Shown here in pieces: positions 1 to 5,082 of a stretch of DNA of 5,082 nucleotides. A model generated the notes under the pieces. It saw nothing but the letters and a program-made list of their open reading frames with translations, was not told the DNA's origin and did no database searches. The stretch's first letter is position 1; every line of letters begins with the position of its first letter. The stretch comes from DATJXG01 sp035500455 (GTDB taxonomy: Bacteria; Acidobacteriota; Terriglobia; Terriglobales; Acidobacteriaceae). The stretch covers positions 1 through 5,082 of the forward strand of contig DATJXG010000098.1 of assembly GCA_035500455.1 (NCBI GenBank), read 5' to 3'. Made by a program: the position numbers and the translations under genes.

Positions 1-1101
1 TCTCTGATCCTCAACGAAATCGATGCCGACGAACAGGCCGGGGCCGCGGACGTCTCCGATGACGTCGTAGCGCTGGGCCAGGCGGGTGAACTTTTCGGTG
101 AACTGCGCGCCAAGCGTCCGCGCCCGGTCTGCCAGCTTTTCTTTTTCCGCGATGTCCAGCACGGCCAGCGCCGCGGCGGCAGCCAGTGGCTGATTCATGA
201 AGGTCAACATGTGCCAGGGTTCGGATTCCAGGCCTTCGGGAATCAACTCCCTTCGGGTAATGAAAGCCCCGATGGGGAAGCCTCCGCCAAGGGCTTTGCC
301 CACCACCAGGATGTCCGGCCGCACACCGAACAGATCGCAGGCCCAGGTCGTACCGCAGCGGCAAAGGCCGGTCTGGACCTCGTCAACAATCAGCAGCACG
401 CCACGTTCGCGGCAAACATCCTGCACCCCGGCGTAGTAATCCTTCTCAAATACGCTGTGGCCGTTTGGCCCCTGGACGACTTCCATGATCAGCGCGGCGA
501 CCTGGCACGAACTGCCGGCGTCGAGATCCGCTTCCAGGGCGTGAAGCGCCGCAGCACAGCTGTCCGGGCTTTCGCCCAGCATCGGCCGGTAAGCATCGGC
601 GGATGGAATCTGCCGGAAATTCGGCCAGCGCACGCCACCGGGCATCCACTTTCGCAGTGCCGGCATTCCCCCCAATCCCATGGTCGCCAGCGACTGGCCG
701 TGATAGGCGCCCGAAAGAGAAAGCACTTCCGCGCGTCCGGTGGTGCGAATCGCGAACTTGACCGCCGCTTCCACCGCTTCTCCGCCGCCGGTGCAAAGGA
801 ACGTTTTGGTCATTCCTTTCGGGGCAAGTGCTGCCATCCTGGTGCAGAATTCGATGACGGGCGGGCTGTCGTGCAACAAGTTCACGGAGGGCAGCTTTGC
901 CATCTGCTGGGCGACGGCTGCGGCTACTGCAGGATGCGCATGCCCCACCATCGCCGGACCCGCCGATCCGGACATCGTATCCAGATACATTTTGCCGTGG
1001 ATATCCCATATCCGCGATCCTTGCGCACGCTCCAGGATCAACGATTTCGGCCGCCTCAGAGCGTGTAGCACATGCTGCCTTGATAGGGCTTCGTAATCCA
1101 T
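1..1101 (-). CDS. Class III (omega/acetylornithine-type) PLP-dependent aminotransferase, C-terminus cut by window edge
   Basis: The reverse strand reads 367 codons without a stop, from ATG at 1101 to the left edge. Fold-type I, class III aminotransferase signatures occur in order: a G-H-A-H-P motif near residues 53-57; the phosphate-binding loop CTGGGEAVEAAVKFA near 103-117; AYHGQS (Tyr133, the aromatic expected to stack on PLP); LLIVDEVQTG with Asp240, which should bond the pyridine nitrogen; GKALGGGFPIG with Lys269, the expected Schiff-base lysine; and Thr300 before QPLAAAAALAVLD. Family members are usually about 420-460 residues, so some 55-90 are missing. The enzyme should move an amino group between an amine or amino acid and a 2-oxoacid in the cytoplasm. 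The substrate cannot be read from sequence; GABA-, acetylornithine- and dialkylglycine-type relatives share these motifs. The start is fixed by a strong Shine-Dalgarno 9 nt upstream. It diverges from the sugar operon and need not share its pathway. Confidence 0.93.
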   Translation of the reverse strand, partial: MDYEALSRQHVLHALRRPKSLILERAQGSRIWDIHGKMYLDTMSGSAGPAMVGHAHPAVAAAVAQQMAKLPSVNLLHDSPPVIEFCTRMAALAPKGMTKTFLCTGGGEAVEAAVKFAIRTTGRAEVLSLSGAYHGQSLATMGLGGMPALRKWMPGGVRWPNFRQIPSADAYRPMLGESPDSCAAALHALEADLDAGSSCQVAALIMEVVQGPNGHSVFEKDYYAGVQDVCRERGVLLIVDEVQTGLCRCGTTWACDLFGVRPDILVVGKALGGGFPIGAFITRRELIPEGLESEPWHMLTFMNQPLAAAAALAVLDIAEKEKLADRARTLGAQFTEKFTRLAQRYDVIGDVRGPGLFVGIDFVEDQR

Positions 1102-1110
1102 CTATCCGCG

Positions 1111-1118
1111 TCCTCCCC
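1111..1118 (-). promoter_or_regulatory. Strong Shine-Dalgarno of the aminotransferase
   Basis: The minus strand reads GGGGAGGA, followed by 9 nt and then the ATG at 1101. This near-perfect match to the anti-Shine-Dalgarno sequence decides the aminotransferase start. It is the only strong ribosome binding site in the window; the other starts have weak or no such motif. Confidence 0.75.
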
Positions 1119-1179
1119 GGCCGTGCGGAGCGCCGGTGCCTCATTCTTATTGGGGAGCAGGGGGCCTTATCTATCAGGA

Positions 1180-1208
1180 ATTAATAAATTTATGTCACAA
1201 GTATTCAA
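1180..1208 (-). promoter_or_regulatory. Candidate sigma70 promoter for the aminotransferase
   Basis: On the minus strand, TTGAAT (1208 to 1203) and ATTAAT (1185 to 1180) are separated by 17 bp. Each matches four of six consensus bases. They lie in the most AT-rich block of the window, which also holds the 10-bp palindrome ATAAATTTAT (1184-1193). Transcription would begin near 1173, giving a leader of about 70 nt. The hexamers are poor and AT-rich DNA yields such matches easily, so this is tentative. Confidence 0.28.
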
Positions 1209-1260
1209 ATTATTGATGGCACCGCTTCGCGCCGAGGTTCCACACGCTCGGGATACTATC

Positions 1261-1289
1261 CTGACAAAAAGCTATCAGAAGCTTATAGA
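1261..1289 (+). promoter_or_regulatory. Candidate sigma70 promoter for the glycosidase operon
   Basis: CTGACA (1261-1266, five of six bases of the -35 consensus) is followed by exactly 17 bp and TATAGA (1284-1289, four of six of the -10 consensus). The expected transcription start near 1296 leaves a leader of about 34 nt before the ATG at 1330. If real, it rules out the longer in-frame starts upstream (1123, 1192) for this transcript and would drive the whole plus-strand gene set. Sequence match only. Confidence 0.42.
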
Positions 1290-1329
1290 CCTGGAAAACC
1301 CCTCCTGTTTCCATCATGCTTGTAATCTC

Positions 1330-2643
1330 ATGCTCAGGCCCCACGCATTCCTGCTTACTCTGCTGCTTTGTTCCACTCTAGCCGTCGGCGCTGACCGTTA
1401 TCCCCTTCGTGTTGGGCAGGATCATCGCCATCTGGTCGATCAGACCGGCGCGCCCTTCCTGATTCAGGGCGATGCCCCCTGGTCCCTCATCTCCGGACTG
1501 ACGAAAGAAGAGGCGGAGAAATATCTGGAAGCGCGGCGCCGCCAGGGATTCAACTCCGTCATCGTCAATTTGATCGAGCACAAATTCCGCGGGCCGGTGA
1601 ATCGTTATGGAGAAGGACCGTTCACCACCCCGGGAGATTTCTCCACGCCGAACGAAAAGTATTTTGAACATGCCGACTGGGTCATCCGCAAGGCGCAGGA
1701 GAAAGGGATGGAAGTCTTCCTGGCGCCGATCTACCTGGGATATATCGGCACCGAGGAAGGCTGGATCGAGGAACTGCAGGCCAACGGCCCGGAAAAAGCA
1801 CGCAATTGGGGACGATACGTGGGCAAGCGCTACCGCGGGTTCGACAACATCGTCTGGATTATCGGCGGGGACCGCAATCCGGATAAAGCACGCGAGGATG
1901 TGGATGCGGTAGCGCAGGGTATCAAAGAGACCGATGACCGCCATGTGATGACGGCGCACTGCCATCCAGAGAACTCCGCGATCGATCAATACCGCAATGA
2001 GGGCTGGCTCGATCTGAACTCGACCTACACTTACGGCATCGTTCATCAGAAACTCACTGCCGACTTCAACCGGCAGCCGCCCATGCCGTTTGTCCTGATT
2101 GAATCCACCTACGAGGGCGAGCACAACGCTTCGGCCGTGCAGGTGCGTAGGCAAGCCTATTGGGCGATACTGTGCGGCGCGACCGGACAGTTCATGGGGA
2201 ACCGGCCCATGTGGCTTTTTGACCCGGGCTGGGAAGAGGCACTGAATTCCGTGGGCGCGCTCGATATGCAGCGCCTCGGTACGCTGTTTCACTCCCGCCC
2301 CTGGTATGACCTGGTTCCGGATGAAAAACATCAGGTGGTGGTAGACGGGATCGGCGAATTCACCGGACTGAACTACCTGGCGGCCGCGCGCACCGCGGAT
2401 GGCGGGACCGTAATCGCCTATCTCCCGGACGCGCGGGTGTTCTCCGTGGACATGAGCAAGATCTCGGGAAAGGAAGCGACCGCGTGGTGGTTTAACCCAC
2501 GCACGGGAGAATCCACCATGGCCGGCAAGTTTGCCACGGCCGGCAAGAAGCAATTCAACCCACCCGCCGAGGGTGATTGGGTCCTTGTGCTCGACGATGC
2601 GGCCCGCAATCTGCCAGCTCCCGGTGCGCTCAAGCAAGATTAA
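1330..2643 (+). CDS. Secreted DUF4038 / apiosidase-like (GH140-type) glycoside hydrolase with C-terminal collagen-binding-like domain
   Basis: This is a 437-residue protein. Residues 1-21 (MLRPHAFLLTLLLCSTLAVGA) form a classical signal peptide with a likely type I cleavage after VGA21, so it acts in the periplasm or outside the cell. The start at 1330 was chosen because it puts the signal peptide at the N-terminus; the frame stays open back to 1123, so a longer form is possible. Residues about 25-330 match the DUF4038/apiosidase-like (beta/alpha)8 domain: LIQGDAPWSL near 44-53, GFNSVIVNL near 73-81, and the pair Asp181 (in IIGGDRNP) and Glu258 (in VLIESTYEGE), which fit the acid/base and nucleophile of GH140 apiosidase. 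Residues about 345-423 (YLAAARTADGG through WWFNPRTGES to GDWVLVLDD) resemble the collagen-binding-2 domain usual in this family. Apiose specificity is not proven, since DUF4038 is broad. There is no clear Shine-Dalgarno. Confidence 0.9.
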   Translation: MLRPHAFLLTLLLCSTLAVGADRYPLRVGQDHRHLVDQTGAPFLIQGDAPWSLISGLTKEEAEKYLEARRRQGFNSVIVNLIEHKFRGPVNRYGEGPFTTPGDFSTPNEKYFEHADWVIRKAQEKGMEVFLAPIYLGYIGTEEGWIEELQANGPEKARNWGRYVGKRYRGFDNIVWIIGGDRNPDKAREDVDAVAQGIKETDDRHVMTAHCHPENSAIDQYRNEGWLDLNSTYTYGIVHQKLTADFNRQPPMPFVLIESTYEGEHNASAVQVRRQAYWAILCGATGQFMGNRPMWLFDPGWEEALNSVGALDMQRLGTLFHSRPWYDLVPDEKHQVVVDGIGEFTGLNYLAAARTADGGTVIAYLPDARVFSVDMSKISGKEATAWWFNPRTGESTMAGKFATAGKKQFNPPAEGDWVLVLDDAARNLPAPGALKQD

Positions 2644-2644
2644 G

Positions 2645-2672
2645 ATTCGAGCTTAATTATTCGAGTTTAATT
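2645..2672 (+). repeat. Two tandem copies of a 14-bp unit in the glycosidase-lactonase junction
   Basis: ATTCGAGCTTAATT (2645-2658) is followed directly by ATTCGAGTTTAATT (2659-2672), a 13 of 14 match. The pair fills nearly all of the 33 nt between the TAA at 2641-2643 and the ATG at 2677. It is AT-rich in contrast to the genes on either side. It is not an inverted repeat long enough to look like a terminator. Confidence 0.85.
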
Positions 2673-2676
2673 GTTA

Positions 2677-3573
2677 ATGACCCGTATCTTCACTACTGGC
2701 CTCAGCGCCCCGGAAGGTCCCGTCGCGCTCCCCGACGGCACCTGGCTGATCGTCGAGGGCGGCGCTGAGCGAGGCTGTGTCACGCATATCAGCGCGGATG
2801 GCAGTAGCAAGCTGGTCATCAAGAAGACCGGGCGGCCCAATGGCCTTGCCGTTGATGCCAAGGGAGTCATTTGGATCGCGGAGTCCAAGCTGCCGTCGCT
2901 GGTGCGGCTGACCATGGCGGGGAAGTCTGAGGTGGTCGCCACAGCTTGCGACGGTGAAGCGTTCATGTTTCCCAACGATCTTTGCTTCGGCCCGGATGGC
3001 GGGCTCTACCTGACGGACTCGGGGGTTCTCATCGACCAGTTCGCGCCCAACAACCAGATTCGTCCCGACTATATGCAAATGAAGTACGACGGCCGTGTGT
3101 ACCGCGTTGACGTGCTGACGGGCAAAGTAAAGAAACTGGACGGCGGAATTAAGTTCACCAACGGAATTGCCTTCGGGCCGGACCGGTTGCTGTACGCCAA
3201 CGAAACTCTTACCGGCAATATTTATTCCTACCGATGGCAGGCAGGTGAGATCGGCGGGCCTCGCACTTTATTCGGAAATGTAGTTCGGCCGGACGGCCCC
3301 GAAGGCTGGAGAGGCCCGGACGGGATGGCATTCTCCACCGACGGTCTGCTCTATGTTGCCGTGTTCGGCCAGAAGGATGTCACCGTACTCGGTCGCGGCG
3401 GAGAGGTGGTGCAACGCATTGCAACCTCGGGAAAACTTCCGACCAACGTTGCCTTTGCCCTTCCCGGCGAGAAGCGGTTGCACATCACCGAATACGAATT
3501 CGGACAGATGGAGACCGTTGAAGTTGCCGCAGACGGCTTGCCCCTGTGGGATGGTGTTCCCAGCAAGAACTGA
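2677..3573 (+). CDS. SMP-30/gluconolactonase/LRE-family sugar lactonase
   Basis: This 298-residue protein has no signal peptide and matches the usual SMP-30 length of about 290-310. The six-bladed beta-propeller repeats show as recurrent segments such as GLAVDAKGVIWIAES (56-70), LCFGPDGGLYLTDSG (102-116), GIAFGPDRLLYANET (163-177) and GMAFSTDGLLYVAVFG (216-231). Divalent-metal ligands of the family are in place: Glu13 (APEGP), Asn162 (FTNGIAF) and Asp215 (GPDGMAF), with Asn100 (FPNDL) at the substrate-side position. The family hydrolyses sugar-1,4- or 1,5-lactones to aldonates, which fits its place between a glycosidase and a sugar kinase; the exact lactone is unknown. ATG at 2677 is preferred over TTG at 2671, which lies in the repeat. 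There is no good Shine-Dalgarno, only GAG at 2663-2665. The next gene starts 10 nt after its stop, which implies co-transcription. Confidence 0.9.
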   Translation: MTRIFTTGLSAPEGPVALPDGTWLIVEGGAERGCVTHISADGSSKLVIKKTGRPNGLAVDAKGVIWIAESKLPSLVRLTMAGKSEVVATACDGEAFMFPNDLCFGPDGGLYLTDSGVLIDQFAPNNQIRPDYMQMKYDGRVYRVDVLTGKVKKLDGGIKFTNGIAFGPDRLLYANETLTGNIYSYRWQAGEIGGPRTLFGNVVRPDGPEGWRGPDGMAFSTDGLLYVAVFGQKDVTVLGRGGEVVQRIATSGKLPTNVAFALPGEKRLHITEYEFGQMETVEVAADGLPLWDGVPSKN

Positions 3574-3575
3574 GG
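3572..3575 (+). promoter_or_regulatory. GAGG ribosome binding site of dhaK overlapping the upstream stop codon
   Basis: GAGG begins inside the TGA stop of the lactonase gene (3571-3573) and is followed by 8 nt and the ATG at 3584. It is a modest Shine-Dalgarno, but its place over the stop codon suggests translational coupling of the two genes. It supports choosing 3584 as the dhaK start. Confidence 0.5.
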
Positions 3576-3583
3576 CGTCGCGC

Positions 3584-4573
3584 ATGAAAAAGTTGATCAA
3601 TCGCCCGGAGGATGTCGTCCCGGAACTGCTGGAAGGGTTTGTTCTGGCACACCCGGAGAAGGTCCGCCTGACAGGAAAAAATCTGGTCACTCGAACCAAG
3701 CCCAAGGCACCTGGGAAGGTTGGGATCGTGACCCTTGGCGGAAGTGGCCACGAGCCGGGATTGAGCGGGTTTGTTGGCGAGGGCATGCTCGACGTCAGCG
3801 TCCCCGGGGAAATCTTTGCCGCTCCCGGAGCGCCTCGATGCCTGGAGGCTTTGCGCCTGGCGGATCGTGGCGCCGGCGTTCTCTTCGTCGTGCTCAACCA
3901 CTCAGGAGACGTGCTGTCGGCGAACATGACCATGGGAATGGCCCAGCGCGAGGGCCTGAACGTCCGCAAGATCATTACCCACGAAGACATTGCCGGAGGA
4001 CCGAACCCCGACGACCGGCGCGGGCTCGTCGGCTTCCTGCCTGTGTACAAAGTTGCCGGTGCAGCGGCGGAGGAAGGAGCTTCACTGGATAAGTGCCTTG
4101 AAATCGCCGAGAGAACGGAGCGCAACACGCGCACCCTCGCCGTGGCTTTGACTACTGCCACGCATCCCTCAACCGGCCAGCCGATCTTTACCCTGGCCGA
4201 CGATGAAATGGAGATCGGCATGGGACAGCACGGTGAAGCCGGCACTGGCCGGATGAAGTTAAAGACGGCAGACGAGACTGCAGAGGTGATGCTGCCGATG
4301 CTCCTGCAGGATCTGCAGGTGAAGCCTAGAGAAGACCTGCTGGTGATCGTGAACGGAGCGGGCGCGACCACCCTGATGGAGCTTTTCATTTTCTTCCGGC
4401 GTGTGCACCAGATCCTTGCCGGCAAGGAAATCAAAGTTGCCCGGAGCAAAATAGGCGAATTCATCACCACGCAGGAACAGGGCGGTTTGCAGCTGATGAT
4501 CGCCCGTATGGATTCGGAACTGCTGCGCCTCTGGGATGCTCCGTGCGACGCCCCCTATTTTGTGGTGCGGTGA
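3584..4573 (+). CDS. dhaK: DhaK-type (Dak1 domain) carbonyl-sugar kinase subunit, substrate possibly not dihydroxyacetone
   Basis: This 329-residue protein is one Dak1 domain (E. coli DhaK is 356). It is the substrate-binding half of a two-subunit kinase that phosphorylates a ketose or similar carbonyl compound in the cytoplasm, with the phosphoryl group supplied through DhaL. Landmarks are TLGGSGHEPGLSGFVGEGML (50-69) with His56; LNHSGD (104-109) with Asp109; and GMGQHGEAG (212-220) with His216, equivalent to His218 of E. coli DhaK, which forms a covalent hemiaminal with dihydroxyacetone. The C-terminal ARMDSELLRLWDAP (307-320) is also typical. Position 104, Lys in E. coli (KNYTGD), is Leu here. 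The catalytic set is therefore intact while a substrate contact is changed, so a tetrulose, apulose-like or other carbonyl sugar is possible. It starts 10 nt after the lactonase gene. The symbol is given at family level only. Confidence 0.9.
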   Translation: MKKLINRPEDVVPELLEGFVLAHPEKVRLTGKNLVTRTKPKAPGKVGIVTLGGSGHEPGLSGFVGEGMLDVSVPGEIFAAPGAPRCLEALRLADRGAGVLFVVLNHSGDVLSANMTMGMAQREGLNVRKIITHEDIAGGPNPDDRRGLVGFLPVYKVAGAAAEEGASLDKCLEIAERTERNTRTLAVALTTATHPSTGQPIFTLADDEMEIGMGQHGEAGTGRMKLKTADETAEVMLPMLLQDLQVKPREDLLVIVNGAGATTLMELFIFFRRVHQILAGKEIKVARSKIGEFITTQEQGGLQLMIARMDSELLRLWDAPCDAPYFVVR

Positions 4574-4643
4574 TCTTCAGTTGGCCTGATTTCAGTTGGC
4601 GTGATTTCGGTAGTTGCGATCTCGGTTGTTGTGAGGTTGTTGC
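4572..4643 (+). repeat. Degenerate 15-bp tandem repeat array (about 4.7 units) in the dhaK-dhaL junction
   Basis: The units are GATCTTCAGTTGGCCT (4572-4587, one extra base), GATTTCAGTTGGCGT (4588-4602), GATTTCGGTAGTTGC (4603-4617), GATCTCGGTTGTTGT (4618-4632) and the shortened GAGGTTGTTGC (4633-4643). Neighbouring units differ by one to five bases, with the closest match between units 1 and 2. The array begins at the second base of the dhaK stop codon and fills most of the 102-nt gap before dhaL. The plus-strand frame through it is open and encodes a hydrophobic pentapeptide pattern (SVGLI, SVGVI, SVVAI, SVVVR). Confidence 0.85.
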
Positions 4644-4675
4644 GAATCGCGCCGTTCATGATTTCGTGTAGTCCA

Positions 4676-5082
4676 ATGACCAACCGCGTGGCCAGAGAGG
4701 AGCTTTCCCGGATGATGGCGTCCGCCGCATTCCGGATTCGAGACAAACATTCCTGGCTTTCGCAGCTTGACTCTGTCGCCGGCGATGGAGATCACGGCAG
4801 CGCCATGCTGCGAACCATGGACCGCCTCGAGAAAGCGTTCGCCGGAGAAGCGCCCGCTGATCTCAAGATCTGCTTCTGCGAAGCCGGCTGGGGAATCCTT
4901 GGCGCGGACGGCGGCGCCTCCACTTCTCTAATCGGCGCTTTCTTCCTGGGCATCGGAGAGGCGACGGCGGCCGGCGTTCCTTCCTGGAATTGCGGCGAGT
5001 TGGCGGCGGCATTGCAGGCGGGTTTGAAAGCGGTCCAAGTCCAAACCAGGGCCCAACCGGGAGACAAGACCATGATGGATGC
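4676..5082 (+). CDS. dhaL: DhaL-type (Dak2 domain) nucleotide-binding kinase subunit, C-terminus cut by window edge
   Basis: The window holds the first 135 codons of a protein whose family is usually about 200-215 residues. It is the nucleotide-binding partner that transfers phosphate to the sugar held by DhaK. The three magnesium-binding aspartates are visible in LDSVAGDGDHG as Asp32, Asp37 and Asp39 (30, 35 and 37 in E. coli DhaL). The nucleotide-site loop ADGGASTSLIG (77-87) and AQPGDKTMMD (126-135) follow. ATG at 4676 was chosen because it places these motifs within two residues of E. coli DhaL. An in-frame ATG at 4658 would add six residues. Neither start has a Shine-Dalgarno. The frame is open upstream as far as the dhaK stop codon. 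Whether the subunit uses ATP directly or a phosphotransferase-system donor (DhaM) cannot be seen here. The symbol is given at family level only. Confidence 0.9.
   Translation, partial: MTNRVAREELSRMMASAAFRIRDKHSWLSQLDSVAGDGDHGSAMLRTMDRLEKAFAGEAPADLKICFCEAGWGILGADGGASTSLIGAFFLGIGEATAAGVPSWNCGELAAALQAGLKAVQVQTRAQPGDKTMMD

Noticed and set aside
211..1068. Open frame of 285 codons on the plus strand
   Set aside because: It lies wholly antisense to the aminotransferase, whose family motifs are unmistakable. Its translation is rich in Arg, His and Gly and shows no recognisable domain.
1117..1136. CCGGC/GCCGG hairpin in the aminotransferase leader, next to its Shine-Dalgarno
   Set aside because: It has a stem of only 5 bp with a 10-nt loop and no U-tract. 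It is common in GC-rich DNA and not good evidence of a terminator or riboswitch.
1378..2637. Open frame of 419 codons on the minus strand
   Set aside because: It is antisense to the DUF4038 glycosidase. Long antisense frames are expected in GC-rich genes, and no domain is recognisable.
4278..4321. Cluster of three CTGCAG words and a near-palindrome
   Set aside because: It lies inside dhaK and is explained by the coding of Leu-Gln and neighbouring residues.
3268..4470. Open frame of 400 codons on the minus strand
   Set aside because: It crosses the end of the lactonase gene and most of dhaK. The protein is low in complexity (Ser, Arg, Pro rich) and has no family features.
4601..4675. Upstream GTG start giving dhaL a hydrophobic, membrane-anchor-like N-terminus
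   Set aside because: The Val/Ile-rich stretch comes from the repeat, no Shine-Dalgarno precedes the GTG, and DhaL proteins are soluble with a start near the 4676 ATG.
4555..4746. Small minus-strand frame with a T-E-I-x-x pentapeptide repeat
   Set aside because: The peptide repeat is only the antisense reading of the 15-bp DNA array, and the frame overlaps dhaK and dhaL at its ends.
1..5082. CRISPR arrays, tRNA or rRNA genes, transposases and attachment sites
   Set aside because: None was seen on either strand. The only tandem repeats are the two short junction arrays, which lack spacers.

Overview
The window is GC-rich bacterial DNA (about 58-60% GC by eye). Only one of the five gene starts has a strong Shine-Dalgarno site. 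The gene content (a secreted apiosidase-like glycosidase, an SMP-30 lactonase-type protein and dihydroxyacetone-kinase-type subunits) fits a free-living, polysaccharide-degrading heterotroph. Acidobacteriota or a similar soil phylum is my guess, but nothing here fixes the taxonomy.

Layout. A class III PLP-dependent aminotransferase runs on the minus strand (1-1101) and is cut at the left edge, so its C-terminus is missing. A 228 bp divergent intergenic region (1102-1329) follows. It holds an AT-rich block and one plausible sigma70 promoter facing each way. Four co-oriented plus-strand genes come next: a secreted DUF4038/GH140-like glycosidase (1330-2643), an SMP-30/gluconolactonase-family protein (2677-3573), a DhaK-type (Dak1) kinase subunit (3584-4573), and a DhaL-type (Dak2) nucleotide-binding subunit (4676-5082), cut at the right edge. 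The gaps of 33, 10 and 102 nt and the absence of any convincing terminator suggest one operon.

How the genes may work together (inference). The glycosidase has a signal peptide and would release a sugar outside the cytoplasm. The lactonase-family protein has no signal peptide and would open a sugar lactone in the cytoplasm. The DhaK/DhaL pair would phosphorylate a ketose or a related carbonyl sugar. This looks like a small carbohydrate catabolic operon. The DhaK subunit keeps the three catalytic residues of the family (His56, Asp109, His216) but has Leu at position 104, where E. coli DhaK has a substrate-contacting Lys, so its substrate may not be dihydroxyacetone.

The main oddities are two short tandem repeats in gene junctions. 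One is two copies of a 14-mer just after the glycosidase stop codon. The other is a degenerate 15-mer array of about 4.7 units that begins inside the dhaK stop codon. dhaK and dhaL lie in the same reading frame, separated by a single TGA and 34 sense codons, and the repeats fill most of that gap.
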